32,932 nucleotides of DNA from Bacilli bacterium (GCA_024408235.1 JAKSVF010000018.1:1-32932); one strand, 5' to 3'. Positions 23,374 through 32,178 are shown, counted from the stretch's first letter. Numbers and translations are program-made. Notes: a model not told the origin generated them from the letters alone.

Positions 23374-24346
23374 TTCCTACCAACAATCCATTGAGGTACT
23401 CATCGAGGTCGAACTCCTCTAAGTCCTCCATCTTTTCTCCAAGTCCAATAAACCTGACTGGAACTCCCAATTCATCTCTGATCGATAAGATGATACCGCC
23501 TTTGGAGGTTCCATCCATCTTTGTAATGACAATACCGGTAATGTTGCTAACTTCTTTGAATGATTTAGCCTGCGAAACGCCGTTTTGGCCTGTTGTTGCA
23601 TCGATTATGAGGAATGTTTCATGAGGAGCGCCTTCGATTTCTCTAGAAATAACTCTGTTCATCTTGCCAAGCTCCTGCATGAGGTTTGCTTTGTTCTGAA
23701 GTCTTCCGGCAGTATCAACGATGACAAGATCGATGTTATTTTCTTTAGCGTATTTAGCGCCATCATAGCAAACCGATGCTGGGTCACCATTCTCTTTACC
23801 TGTGATGATTGGGCAGCCTAAACGTGAGGCCCATATTTTTAACTGATCAACCGCACCTGCTCTAAAAGTGTCGGCGGCAACAAGAAGAACCTTCTTGCCT
23901 TTATTCATGTATCTCTTAGCGAGTTTAGCAATACTTGTTGTCTTTCCGACTCCGTTAACGCCTTCGACCAAAAGAACTGTAGGTCCACTATCTCTAAACT
24001 GAATCTCGTTTGTGATGTTTCCACCATTTTCAACATAACCGACGAACATCGCATCGACCAACTCTTCGTTGATCTTTGCTGGGTCGGTGATTCCTTCTTC
24101 TTCGGACTTATCAAGTAACTGCTCAACAAGTTTAATGGTGAGGGAAACTCCAACGTCCGCCTCGATCAAAATCTGCTCTAATTCCTCAAAATAGTCCTCA
24201 TTTACGGAGGAATATCTCTTGGAAAGGTCATCTAAACGTGAAGCAAAGGCTTGTCTAGACTTAGCTAAGCCTTTTTCATACTTCTCGGTCTTCTCATTCT
24301 TATCTTTCTTGGAGAATTTTTCTTTTAAAAATGCGAATAATCCCAT
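23363..24346 (-). CDS. ftsY: Signal recognition particle receptor FtsY
   Basis: This GTPase receptor docks SRP-ribosome complexes at the membrane. The 327 residues have a short basic and charged N-terminus (about 1-30), the N domain, and the G domain with GVNGVGKTT (129-137), DTAGRLQNKANLM, TKMDGTSKGG and GLGEKMEDLEEFD. The long acidic A domain of enteric FtsY is absent, as is normal for Bacilli. The start overlaps the rnc stop as TAATG, with GAGGAGAG upstream. smc, which lies between rnc and ftsY in Bacillus, is missing here. Confidence 0.97.
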   Translation of the reverse strand: MGLFAFLKEKFSKKDKNEKTEKYEKGLAKSRQAFASRLDDLSKRYSSVNEDYFEELEQILIEADVGVSLTIKLVEQLLDKSEEEGITDPAKINEELVDAMFVGYVENGGNITNEIQFRDSGPTVLLVEGVNGVGKTTSIAKLAKRYMNKGKKVLLVAADTFRAGAVDQLKIWASRLGCPIITGKENGDPASVCYDGAKYAKENNIDLVIVDTAGRLQNKANLMQELGKMNRVISREIEGAPHETFLIIDATTGQNGVSQAKSFKEVSNITGIVITKMDGTSKGGIILSIRDELGVPVRFIGLGEKMEDLEEFDLDEYLNGLLVGNGK

Positions 24347-25038
24347 TATCTCTCTCCTCCTCTAGCCACTTTCTTGAGTGCTTCTCTTGCAGCGTTTGAC
24401 TCCGCTTCTTTCTTTGATTTGCCAATTCCTCTTCCGAGTTCTGAACCCTCGAATAAAACGGCCATCTCGAATGTTCTATTATGCGCAGGACCGGATTCAG
24501 AGATAAGTTCATAGACTAAAGCCTCTCTAGATTCAGCCTGAATAATCTCTTGAAGCTCAGATTTTGGGTTTCCTTCGACAATGATCTTTGCCTCTTTAAC
24601 ATCGTTGTAGAACAGCTGTTTAATAAAGACATAAGCGTATTCAAGGCCTTTGTCCAACAAGAGAGCGCCTATAAAGCTTTCGAATACATCCTCTAAAAGA
24701 GAGTCTGATTCGGAAATCTTATTCTGGAAAGAGATTCCGACTTTGATATATTCCGGCAATCCCAATCTTCTTGCGTAATTTGCTTCTGATTCAGTTCTGA
24801 TAAACTGCGCTTTAAGGACAGACAATTCTCCCTGTCTCATTTCTGGGTGAAGCTTATAACATAACTCAGATACGACAAAACCGACGAGCGAATCGCCTAA
24901 GAACTCCAATCTCTCGTAATCTTTATGCTTTGTTTTAGCCATCCCGTTAACTGAGGAATGAGTGCAAGCGAGTTCGTATACCGAGAGATCGTTTGGAGCG
25001 ATATTTAATTCTTTAAGTAATGGATCAACGAATGACAT
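24346..25038 (-). CDS. rnc: Ribonuclease III
   Basis: This enzyme cuts double-stranded RNA, including rRNA precursors. At 230 residues it has the signature ERLEFLGDS (42-50) with Glu42, Glu45 and Asp49. Asp117 and Glu120 in LLEDVFESFIGALLL complete the metal site. A C-terminal double-stranded RNA-binding domain follows from about 155 (NPKSELQEIIQAE and the Gly/Lys-rich GRGIGKSKKEAESNAAREAL). It starts 3 bp after plsX behind AAGGAA. Confidence 0.97.
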   Translation of the reverse strand: MSFVDPLLKELNIAPNDLSVYELACTHSSVNGMAKTKHKDYERLEFLGDSLVGFVVSELCYKLHPEMRQGELSVLKAQFIRTESEANYARRLGLPEYIKVGISFQNKISESDSLLEDVFESFIGALLLDKGLEYAYVFIKQLFYNDVKEAKIIVEGNPKSELQEIIQAESREALVYELISESGPAHNRTFEMAVLFEGSELGRGIGKSKKEAESNAAREALKKVARGGER

Positions 25039-25041
25039 TTT

Positions 25042-26025
25042 TTATTCCTTAAATCCTTCCTGGAGTTTTTCAACCACCTTGTTGCATGCGAGTTTATAGG
25101 CAACGTTGAGAGCAGACTCGAATGATTCTCCATCAGAATTGCCATGGGCCTTAACTGCAACACCATTAACGCCCAATAAGAGAGCGCCACCAGTCTTCTT
25201 AGGATTCATCTTAGTGGTGAACTCGGCAAAGCCTTTCTTTGAGAGTAAATAACCGATTTTTGAGAAGATATTCCTTGTGAATGCTTTCTTGATCTCTTTA
25301 CCCATCATTTTTGCAACGCCTTCGGTCGTCTTTAAGAGGACATTTCCAGTGAAGCCATCACAAACCGCAACATCAACTGCACCTGTTAACAACTGGTTGC
25401 CTTCAACATTACCCTGGAAATTTACTTTTGGATCATCTTTTAGAAGCGCGAATGCCTCTTTTCCAACTGGAGAGCCTTTTCCGTCTTCAGTACCGTTTGC
25501 AACAAGTTTAACAACAGGCTTTTCAATTCCATAAACAGCCTGAGCGTAGACAGAACCCATAAAAGCGAACTGCTGCAACTCTTCTGGAGTGTTCTCATTT
25601 GAAGAACCGCAGTCGAGAATGGTGACATATCCACCTTCATCAATGAGTTTAGGGAAAGCTGTGACTAAGCAAGGTCTCTTGACTCCTGGAACCTTCTTGA
25701 GGATTAAGGTTGCAGCGCTTAAGAAAGCACCTGTGCCACCGGCAGAAATAACTCCATCAGCGTGCATTTCCGGATCAGCCGCCGCTTTAACGGCCTTAAC
25801 CATGGATGCGTCTTTCTTGCGCAACACTTCCATCGCGCCAGCACACATGCCGACCGTATCGTTTGCCTCGATTTTCTCATAGCCTTCCATATCGGCAAGT
25901 TCATCTAATTTGCCAACAAGGACAAGCTCGCAATCTGGGTGGTTCTTCTTGAAACGTCTAACACCCTCTTTAGTGGCTGCGCTTCCGTTATCGGAGCCCA
26001 TCATATCAACAATTATCTTAATCAT
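25042..26025 (-). CDS. plsX: Phosphate acyltransferase PlsX
   Basis: PlsX interconverts acyl-ACP and acyl-phosphate, the acyl donor of PlsY in phosphatidic acid synthesis. The 327 residues start IIVDMMGSDNGS, where most homologues read DxMGGDxxP, and include ISAGGTGAFLSAATLILKK, CDGFTGNVLLKT and GALLLGVNGVAVKAHGNSD. An AAGGAGG site precedes the ATG. FapR and the fabD-fabG-acpP genes that flank plsX in Bacillus are absent. fakA nearby suggests acyl-phosphate may also come from external fatty acids. Confidence 0.95.
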   Translation of the reverse strand: MIKIIVDMMGSDNGSAATKEGVRRFKKNHPDCELVLVGKLDELADMEGYEKIEANDTVGMCAGAMEVLRKKDASMVKAVKAAADPEMHADGVISAGGTGAFLSAATLILKKVPGVKRPCLVTAFPKLIDEGGYVTILDCGSSNENTPEELQQFAFMGSVYAQAVYGIEKPVVKLVANGTEDGKGSPVGKEAFALLKDDPKVNFQGNVEGNQLLTGAVDVAVCDGFTGNVLLKTTEGVAKMMGKEIKKAFTRNIFSKIGYLLSKKGFAEFTTKMNPKKTGGALLLGVNGVAVKAHGNSDGESFESALNVAYKLACNKVVEKLQEGFKE

Positions 26026-26047
26026 ACGCTTTCCTCCTTACTTCCTA

Positions 26048-26064
26048 ATGGCTAGTATAGCCAT
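26048..26064. repeat. Inverted repeat upstream of plsX
   Basis: ATGGCTA-GTA-TAGCCAT lies between recG and plsX, a perfect 7-bp dyad with a 3-base spacer and no T tract, so not a terminator. It could be an operator or an RNA hairpin. It does not match the FapR consensus as I recall it. Confidence 0.5.
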
Positions 26065-26079
26065 CATGCATAATAGTTT

Positions 26080-28071
26080 CTACGATAATATACTCGTTTC
26101 AGACTGTTCCTTCGCGATTTCTATTATCTCTAGATTTTCACTCTCTAGTCTATTTCTTAAAATAGTGGCCGCATCATCACGTGCAATCTCGAATATTTTG
26201 AAGTCATCTATGATGTTCGCATAAGAGAATTCAGGGAGACCAGATTGTCGAACTCCAGCAATATCGCCAGGACCTCTTAGCCTTAAATCCTCCTCAGCGA
26301 TTTTAAATCCATCCTCGGTCTCCATAAGAATATGAAGCTTTTCTTCATCGTCTTCTTCTAATGTTGACAAAAGAACGCATTCAGAAGGAGTTCCATCTCT
26401 TCCAACACGACCTCTCAGCTGATGTAATGACGACAAGGAGAAATGAGATGGAGAATAAATCAGCATCAAATCCGCATTCTTTACATCGATTCCAACTTCA
26501 ATAACCGATGTTGCGACCAAAATCGGACATAGACCCGTTTTAAAAGCGATTGTAGCGATTTCTTTATCTTCTTCGCTTACTTTTCCGTGGATCAACGTAA
26601 CTTTGTTAGGGAAGAGTTTTTTATACTTTTCATAAATCTCCAAAACCGATGTTTCTTCATCCTTTCCTTCTATTTGAGGAACGACGATGAATGCCCTTTT
26701 CCCATTAGTTAAAGATTGTTCCACTCTTGTGATCACTCGAGGGTCATCTGATGCCATATTATAAGTTTTAACATTGCGTTTTCCGGCAGGGAACTCGTGC
26801 AGAGTTGAAACATCCAAATCTCCATAGATACTAAGTGTCAATGTGCGAGGGATTGGCGTTGCGGACATCAGAAGTAAATCCGCGTGTTCACCTTTACCCA
26901 CAAGTTGGCTTCTCTGGTTAACACCAAACTTGTGTTGTTCGTCTATGATGACAAGCCCGAGGTAAGCATAGTTAACCGACTTAGAAAATAGCGCATGCGT
27001 GCCAACAACAATGTCAATCGTTCCGTCTTCAAGATCAGTGTAGACGTAGCGTTTTTCTCTAGCCTCCATATGGCCGACCAAAAGAGCAACGTTAACATGA
27101 GTGCCCTCAAAAAGTTTCTTGAGGGTTTCGTAGTGTTGTCTAGCAAGCGTGTCTGTTGGTGCGAGTATCGCTGTCTGCTCGCTTCTTAAATAGTTAGCGT
27201 AAGCGCATAGTGATGCTACTAAAGTCTTGCCCGTTCCAACGTCACCTTGAAGGAGTCTATACATTACTGACTGAGAGTCCATATCCTCCAGGCATTCATT
27301 GAAAGCCATCATCTGATCGTTGCCGACTTTATATGGCAAAGAATCGATAAATCTCTGCATTTTCTCTCTATCAACCTTACGATTGCGAGGTTTTCTCAAG
27401 GATTTATTAGCGCCACGGACCAATTGATTCTTGAGTTCAAACAGCAAAGCTTCCTGGTATTTGAAAACTCTCATACCCTTCTTGATATCTTCTGGAGACT
27501 TTGGGAAATGCACATGTTCATATGCATATTTCATAGGCTCCAATCTATATTTAGCTTTGAGACTAGCCGGTACGGGGCTATAGCATTGGTTTCCATACTT
27601 TTCCAACGTTCTTTTGACTAAAGCTGAATATGTTCTGTTGTCTAAATCCGTTGGAAGAGAATACACAGGTCTAAACGCATCATCTTGAGGAATCTCACCT
27701 TTGATGAGGTTGAGCATTGTTAGTACGCCTCTCTTCTTATCAAAAGATCCCGTTAAGGTATAAGTTTCACCTTCTACGACATACTTGCCAAGGTAATCTC
27801 TATTCCACGCTTCAACGCTCCAGATTTCCCTATCAACAGTCTCAAAATAAAACTTATATAGCGTTCTATGCGAAAAACGAACAGGTCTAGATAATTTACC
27901 TCTTATTTTTCCAAGGACAACGACCCTTTCTTTGTTCTCATAAACAGCCTTGCGCTTTGTGTATGCAAAAGACTCGTATCTCCTTGGAAGATGATTTAAA
28001 ACATCCTCAAAAGTCTTGATATTCATCTTTTTGAGGGATTTGTTAACATTTTCGGATTTTGAGAACTGCAT
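26080..28071 (-). CDS. recG: ATP-dependent DNA helicase RecG
   Basis: This branch-migrating helicase reverses stalled replication forks. The 663 residues have an N-terminal wedge/OB domain (about 1-190) and two helicase lobes, with Walker A GDVGTGKT (276-283), DEQH (377-380) and SAT (403-405). The C-terminal lobe includes ATSVIEVGIDVKNADLM, HQLRGRVGRDG and the RecG-type ending with LRLRGPGDIAGVRQSGLPEF. No ribosome binding site is present; an extended -10 box ends exactly 6 bases before the ATG. The asp23-fakA-recG-plsX order matches Bacillus minus the serine deaminase genes. Confidence 0.97.
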   Translation of the reverse strand: MQFSKSENVNKSLKKMNIKTFEDVLNHLPRRYESFAYTKRKAVYENKERVVVLGKIRGKLSRPVRFSHRTLYKFYFETVDREIWSVEAWNRDYLGKYVVEGETYTLTGSFDKKRGVLTMLNLIKGEIPQDDAFRPVYSLPTDLDNRTYSALVKRTLEKYGNQCYSPVPASLKAKYRLEPMKYAYEHVHFPKSPEDIKKGMRVFKYQEALLFELKNQLVRGANKSLRKPRNRKVDREKMQRFIDSLPYKVGNDQMMAFNECLEDMDSQSVMYRLLQGDVGTGKTLVASLCAYANYLRSEQTAILAPTDTLARQHYETLKKLFEGTHVNVALLVGHMEAREKRYVYTDLEDGTIDIVVGTHALFSKSVNYAYLGLVIIDEQHKFGVNQRSQLVGKGEHADLLLMSATPIPRTLTLSIYGDLDVSTLHEFPAGKRNVKTYNMASDDPRVITRVEQSLTNGKRAFIVVPQIEGKDEETSVLEIYEKYKKLFPNKVTLIHGKVSEEDKEIATIAFKTGLCPILVATSVIEVGIDVKNADLMLIYSPSHFSLSSLHQLRGRVGRDGTPSECVLLSTLEEDDEEKLHILMETEDGFKIAEEDLRLRGPGDIAGVRQSGLPEFSYANIIDDFKIFEIARDDAATILRNRLESENLEIIEIAKEQSETSILS

Positions 28072-28077
28072 AATTAT

Positions 28078-28086
28078 ATTCTATCA
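28078..28086 (-). promoter_or_regulatory. Extended -10 promoter of recG, predicted leaderless
   Basis: On the minus strand TGATAGAAT is an extended -10 element (TGn plus TAGAAT, 28083-28078). Six bases separate it from the ATG, so initiation seven bases downstream falls on the A of the start codon. No -35 box is obvious, as is allowed for extended -10 promoters. Confidence 0.55.
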
Positions 28087-28089
28087 CAT

Positions 28090-28107
28090 CAAAGAGAAAT
28101 CTCTTTG
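28090..28107. repeat. Inverted repeat in the recG promoter region
   Basis: CAAAGAGA-AA-TCTCTTTG is a perfect 8-bp dyad with a 2-base spacer just upstream of the recG extended -10 element. The position suits a repressor site. No T tract follows. Confidence 0.55.
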
Positions 28108-28136
28108 CAAAACAAAATGGTTTTAATCAAAGCACT

Positions 28137-28157
28137 AAAAAACCCGGAAACCCGGGT
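28137..28157 (-). terminator. Terminator of asp23-fakA
   Basis: On the minus strand ACCCGG-GTTT-CCGGGT is followed directly by TTTTT. It lies 12 bases after the fakA stop and separates it from recG. Confidence 0.85.
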
Positions 28158-28169
28158 CTTATTTAAGAT

Positions 28170-29867
28170 TTATTCAACTCCAACGAGGAATGAGTAGACT
28201 GGCTGTCCGCCATTCTTAACGTCGACGTCGCAATCTGGATAATGCTCTTCGAGGTAATCAGCAATTTCCTTTTCCTCATTTGCAGATACATCAGCACCAT
28301 AGATTACCGTGATCATGTATGAATCCTCATCAACGAGATTCTCGATTAATGAGTAAAGTGCTTCATTCTTGTCAGGAACACATGCAACGATTGACTTATC
28401 GTCCGCCATAGCCATGTAGTAGTCTTTTGTAATTTGAACTCCGTCAATTTCAGTATCTTTAATTGCGTAAGTTACAGAACCTGACTTAACGTCTTTTAGA
28501 GCACTCTTCATGTTATCGAAGTTGTCATCTGCTGAGAGGTCAGGAGAGAACTGCATAAGCGATGTAATTCCCTGAAGGATAGTCTTCGATGGAATAACTC
28601 TGGCTATTGTCTTTGTGTTATCGATAACATCACATGCCTGCGAAGCAGCCATGACGATATTTGAGTTATTTGGAAGGATAAAGACGTTCTTTGCGTGAAC
28701 TTTCTCAATCGCCTTGAGGAAATCCTCAGTTGATGGGTTCATTGTCTGTCCGCCGCCAACGATGCAATCAACGCCAAGTTCTTTGAACATCTGATCCAAA
28801 CCTTCGCCAGATGAAACCGCGATAAGTCCGAAATCCTTGTATGGGGTTTTGTCAGCCTTTGCACGCTCGATATTGCTTGCCATATCGGTTGCAACATCGC
28901 CATGAGAGATATTGTTATGCTCTTCTGACATATTCTCGATTGTGATTGTTAAGAATTCACCAAAGTTCTGCGCATAGTTGAGCATTGTGCCAGGTGTCAA
29001 TGTATGGACATGGACCTTAACAATATCGTCATCTCTGACGAGAACGATTGAGTTACCATGACCAGCTAAGAAATTCTGGAATCGCTTTTCAACGAACGCT
29101 TTCTTTCCGTCGTCTGGCCCACCAAGTCTAAGAATGAACTGTGTGCAATAACCATAACCCTCTTCGCCTTCGCTTAACTTAGCGCCCGCATATGGGGAGG
29201 CAAGAACTGCAGAGTCATTGTTTGTGACTGTATCAAGTTCGATACGTTCAACGAATTTACCGTGTGCGGCTTTAGTCATGCCTTCAATGATGACACATAA
29301 GCCCGCGCCGCCAGAGTCAACAACGCCAACCTGTTTAAGGACTGGAAGCAATTCTGGAGTGTGATCAAGTGATTTCTTGGCCTCTTTGAGTAAGAGGTCT
29401 AAAGCGGATTCGATTGAGTTAACTTTCTTCGCATTTTCTGCTAAAGCAGAAGAAGATTCTCTGATAACCGTTAAGATAGTGCCTTCAACAGGCTTCATAA
29501 CAGCTTTATAAGCGACTTCTCTAGCCGATTCAAAAGCAGCGATTAATTCTGATACGTTAATCTCTTTCTTGCCTTCAATTCCGACTGAGAATCCTTTGAA
29601 AATCTGTGAAGTGATAACGCCTGAGTTTCCTCTAGCGCCCATGAGCAATCCTTTGGAGAATGCTTTAGCGATAGATGAGATATCGGTGTCGTTCTTGTTT
29701 TGAATTTCTTTTGCGCCCGAAGTCATCGTTAAGTTCATGTTCATTCCGGTGTCACCATCTGGGACAGGGAAAACATTGAGCTGGTCGATCTCAGGATAAT
29801 GGTTATATAAGTTATTTGCGCCCGATAAGAAAAGGGACTTCAATATTTGACCGTCGATAGTTTTCAT
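28170..29867 (-). CDS. fakA: Fatty acid kinase catalytic subunit FakA (YloV, DAK2 domain)
   Basis: FakA phosphorylates FakB-bound fatty acids to acyl-phosphate, which feeds PlsY and PlsX. The 565 residues are close to Bacillus YloV. The N-terminal DhaL-like nucleotide-binding domain has NVFPVPDGDTGMNM (31-44), MGARGNSGVITSQIF and VDSGGAGL. Central and C-terminal YloV domains follow, with VKVHVHTLTPG near residues 280-290 and GGGQTMNPST near 375. It begins 2 bp after asp23, the conserved yloU-yloV pair. No FakB gene is in the window, so the lipid-binding partner must be elsewhere. Confidence 0.93.
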   Translation of the reverse strand: MKTIDGQILKSLFLSGANNLYNHYPEIDQLNVFPVPDGDTGMNMNLTMTSGAKEIQNKNDTDISSIAKAFSKGLLMGARGNSGVITSQIFKGFSVGIEGKKEINVSELIAAFESAREVAYKAVMKPVEGTILTVIRESSSALAENAKKVNSIESALDLLLKEAKKSLDHTPELLPVLKQVGVVDSGGAGLCVIIEGMTKAAHGKFVERIELDTVTNNDSAVLASPYAGAKLSEGEEGYGYCTQFILRLGGPDDGKKAFVEKRFQNFLAGHGNSIVLVRDDDIVKVHVHTLTPGTMLNYAQNFGEFLTITIENMSEEHNNISHGDVATDMASNIERAKADKTPYKDFGLIAVSSGEGLDQMFKELGVDCIVGGGQTMNPSTEDFLKAIEKVHAKNVFILPNNSNIVMAASQACDVIDNTKTIARVIPSKTILQGITSLMQFSPDLSADDNFDNMKSALKDVKSGSVTYAIKDTEIDGVQITKDYYMAMADDKSIVACVPDKNEALYSLIENLVDEDSYMITVIYGADVSANEEKEIADYLEEHYPDCDVDVKNGGQPVYSFLVGVE

Positions 29868-29869
29868 AT

Positions 29870-30229
29870 TTAGTTAAGTTCCTTAATGCCCTGAACATAG
29901 ACATTCACTTTGCGGAATGGGATGCCAAATGTTTTTTCAAGAGTGTATGAGACGTTCTTCTGAACTTCACTCATAACCTCGGTGACCTTAACACCGAATG
30001 CAACAACGATGTATAAGTCGATTTCATATGTATCTTTTCTTTTTCTGGTGTAGACACCTTTAAGATATTCCTCAATCTTGAGGATCTCTGAGACAGCGTC
30101 TTCAAGAGAGCTTCTTGAGACAAGTCCAACAACGCCATAGCATCTTGAAGCAGCTTCACCAGCTACCTGAGCAACAGCCTCGCTTGAGATGTTAATTCCG
30201 CCAAATGGGGTAGTTCTTTCAATTGCCAT
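29870..30229 (-). CDS. Asp23/YloU family envelope-stress protein
   Basis: Asp23-family proteins are small, abundant proteins, membrane-associated through partners in Staphylococcus and linked to cell-wall stress. From the ATG at 30229 this one has 119 residues. Family blocks visible are GGINISSEAVAQVAGEAASR (about 9-28), CYGVVGLVSR, a conserved YEIDLYIVVAFGVKVTEV strand and VNVYVQGI at the end. An upstream in-frame ATG at 30256 (MVINHYTK) has no ribosome binding site and would lie across the promoter, so it is rejected. A TATACT box ends 6 bases before the ATG, predicting a leaderless mRNA. Confidence 0.92.
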   Translation of the reverse strand: MAIERTTPFGGINISSEAVAQVAGEAASRCYGVVGLVSRSSLEDAVSEILKIEEYLKGVYTRKRKDTYEIDLYIVVAFGVKVTEVMSEVQKNVSYTLEKTFGIPFRKVNVYVQGIKELN

Positions 30230-30235
30230 AATTTT

Positions 30236-30256
30236 AGTATAGTGGTTTATAACCAC
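30236..30256 (-). promoter_or_regulatory. -10 box and adjoining dyad before asp23
   Basis: On the minus strand TATACT (30241-30236) lies 6 bases before the ATG, putting the predicted start on the A of ATG. Abutting it upstream is AGTGGTT-ATA-AACCACT, a 7-bp perfect dyad sharing its last bases with the -10 box, in a position suited to regulation. No good -35 box is seen. Confidence 0.5.
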
Positions 30257-30315
30257 TCGCGTATTATCTCACTATTCTGATAACTTTGCAAAACCTCAAA
30301 CTCTCCCCTGTATAA

Positions 30316-30344
30316 CAAGAAAAGAGGAGAATTTCTTCCCCTCT
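30316..30344 (-). terminator. Terminator of the nfeD-SPFH operon
   Basis: On the minus strand AGAGGGGA and TCTCCTCT form an 8-bp stem (one G-U) around AGAAAT, followed by TTTCTTGT. It lies about 30 bases after the SPFH stop. Confidence 0.78.
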
Positions 30345-30373
30345 AATTTATAAAGCGTTTTTGCGAAGATTTT

Positions 30374-31327
30374 TTATTTTTCTTCGATATCTGACACTTT
30401 TACAGATTCAACAAGAGTGTTGCTTAAATTTGCAATACCTGTGAGATTTGTTGGCAAAATTATCTTTGTTGCCTTACCATCTGCGACTTTCGTGAGAGCC
30501 TCGAGATATTTGATTGTGAGGACTGATGAGTCTGCACCCGCCTTCTTCAACATCTCAAGACCATCTGCCTCTGCCTGGCGTGTCATCTTGATTGCATCAG
30601 CCTCTGCTGACTTCATCTGACGTGTTTTTTCCGCTTCACCTTCTGCCAAGAGAATCGTTGCCTGCTTCTCAGCGTCTGCATTTAAGATAGCGGACTCTTT
30701 CTTACCCTGGGCAATTAAGATAGCGGACTGCTTTTCACCTTCTGCGAGAAGGATCTTTTCTCTCTTTTCACGTTCTGCTCTCATCTGACGTTCCATAGCT
30801 TCACGGATGTCGCGAGGAGGGAGAATGTTCTTAACTTCAACACGGTTGACTTTGATTCCCCATGGGTCTGTTGCGTCATCGAGGATCTTTCTCATTTTTT
30901 CGTTGATGATATCTCTTGATGTAAGAGTTCCATCGAGATCAAGTTCACCGATGATATTTCTTAGTGTTGTAGCTGATAAGTACTCGATTGCAGATAATGG
31001 GTTATCTACACCATAAGCGTAGAGTTTTGGGTCAGTTACCTGGAAGAAGATAACTGTATCAATTTGCATTGTGACGTTATCTTTAGTAATGACTGACTGA
31101 GGTTCAAAGTCTTTTACCTGTTCCTTCATGCTGATGCGGTGAGTAACTTTATCGATAAATGGGAATAAGAAATGAACTCCGACTCCCCAGGCTGCATGGA
31201 ATGCGCCCATTCTTTCAACAATCGCCTTTTCTGTCTGATGGATGACTCTAATATTCGAAATCACGATTAAGAGGAGCAATACCAAGACAATTGAGACTAC
31301 TAATATTGCGATCTGATATCCTTCCAT
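30374..31327 (-). CDS. SPFH/band 7 (stomatin/flotillin-like) membrane protein
   Basis: These proteins form oligomeric scaffolds in membrane microdomains. The 317 residues have an N-terminal membrane segment (about 6-28), and the SPFH domain begins at VIHQTEKAIVERMGAFH and includes VKDFEPQSVITKDNVTMQID. A long coiled coil (about 185-270) carries repeated AEGEKQ/ADAEKQ-type motifs. The C-terminal VLTIKYLEALTKVADGKATK is typical of the paraslipin/QmcA group. It follows nfeD by 2 bp behind AAGGAG. NfeD-SPFH pairing is well known and implies a joint complex, probably in envelope quality control. The exact function here is unknown. Confidence 0.93.
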   Translation of the reverse strand: MEGYQIAILVVSIVLVLLLLIVISNIRVIHQTEKAIVERMGAFHAAWGVGVHFLFPFIDKVTHRISMKEQVKDFEPQSVITKDNVTMQIDTVIFFQVTDPKLYAYGVDNPLSAIEYLSATTLRNIIGELDLDGTLTSRDIINEKMRKILDDATDPWGIKVNRVEVKNILPPRDIREAMERQMRAEREKREKILLAEGEKQSAILIAQGKKESAILNADAEKQATILLAEGEAEKTRQMKSAEADAIKMTRQAEADGLEMLKKAGADSSVLTIKYLEALTKVADGKATKIILPTNLTGIANLSNTLVESVKVSDIEEK

Positions 31328-31329
31328 TG

Positions 31330-31779
31330 TTATTTTTCTCCTTTTGCCACTAATGTGACGATTAATTTGTTGCCTGTAACGCCGACAACTTCAACGATGT
31401 CCCCTGGCTCTAATACATCTTTCTCTTTCTGAGCGATTGCGGTCCAAGTTACACCGTTAACGATGACTTCTCCATGATGGAGAATGTCATATCTTTCTTT
31501 CATGACACCCTTTGAATGGATCATTTGATCAATATTCGTTCTGACGATATTGTTTCTCATGTACTTATGGATTAAAGGTCTTAAACATAAGATGGAAACA
31601 ACTGATACTGCAGCGAATACGATGATTTGAATCCACCATGCACAACCGGTGAAACTGATTATGAGGGCAATCAACGCTCCTGCTGCAAACCAAATGCTCA
31701 CTAAATCCGTGCCAAGGGTTTCAATCACTATAGCTAGGATAAATATTCCTAACCATATAATCCACATCCAAGCTTCCAT
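31330..31779 (-). CDS. NfeD-like membrane protein
   Basis: The 149-residue NfeD-family protein has hydrophobic segments between about 3 and 70, a short cytoplasmic linker, and a C-terminal OB-fold (about 90-149) containing GEVIVNGVTWTAIA and LEPGDIVEVVGVTGNKLIV. It lacks the N-terminal ClpP-like protease domain of long NfeD proteins. The family acts with SPFH partners, and here the SPFH gene follows by 2 bp. A GGGAG site sits in the end of the upstream gene. Confidence 0.9.
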   Translation of the reverse strand: MEAWMWIIWLGIFILAIVIETLGTDLVSIWFAAGALIALIISFTGCAWWIQIIVFAAVSVVSILCLRPLIHKYMRNNIVRTNIDQMIHSKGVMKERYDILHHGEVIVNGVTWTAIAQKEKDVLEPGDIVEVVGVTGNKLIVTLVAKGEK

Positions 31780-31781
31780 TT

Positions 31782-32156
31782 TTACTCTCCCGCCTTTCCG
31801 GTCATGATGATGAGCATGTTGCTTTCATCATCCCATTTTGTATCAAATTTGACTGGCGTTTTGGATAATTCAATGCCAAGTGCTGCACTTATCTTCTTCA
31901 TTAAGCTTGTTGAATTGATCCTTGAATAGGATTTCTTAAGCTGAATGGGAAGAAGAGAGTACTCGTCTAAATCGCCTCGAACCACTCTTTCTTTAGAAAT
32001 AGGTTCAATAATAAGGTTTTTATCATCATCGACACCGACCTGGACTTTATATGCCACGTCGAATGGGACAGATGCAACCATGTTAAGGGTGATATTTGAA
32101 TCATAAAGGGACGCTTGTCCGAGTTTTTCTTTTGCGCTAAACCATGTAATTCCCAT
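31782..32156 (-). CDS. Conserved-looking protein of unknown function, first gene of the nfeD-SPFH operon
   Basis: I do not recognise this 124-residue protein. The ATG at 32156 is chosen because AAGGAGG lies 6 bases upstream and 5 bases below the predicted +1; the frame remains open upstream across the promoter. It starts MGITWFSAKEKLGQASLYDS, has no signal peptide or membrane segment, and appears to be an alternating beta-rich N-terminal half (VAYKVQVGVDDDKNLIIEPI) and a more helical second half ending TGKAGE. A cytoplasmic protein acting with the NfeD-SPFH membrane complex is an inference from the 2-bp gap to nfeD. Confidence 0.75.
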   Translation of the reverse strand: MGITWFSAKEKLGQASLYDSNITLNMVASVPFDVAYKVQVGVDDDKNLIIEPISKERVVRGDLDEYSLLPIQLKKSYSRINSTSLMKKISAALGIELSKTPVKFDTKWDDESNMLIIMTGKAGE

Positions 32157-32178
32157 TTGATACCTCCTTACATCCATA

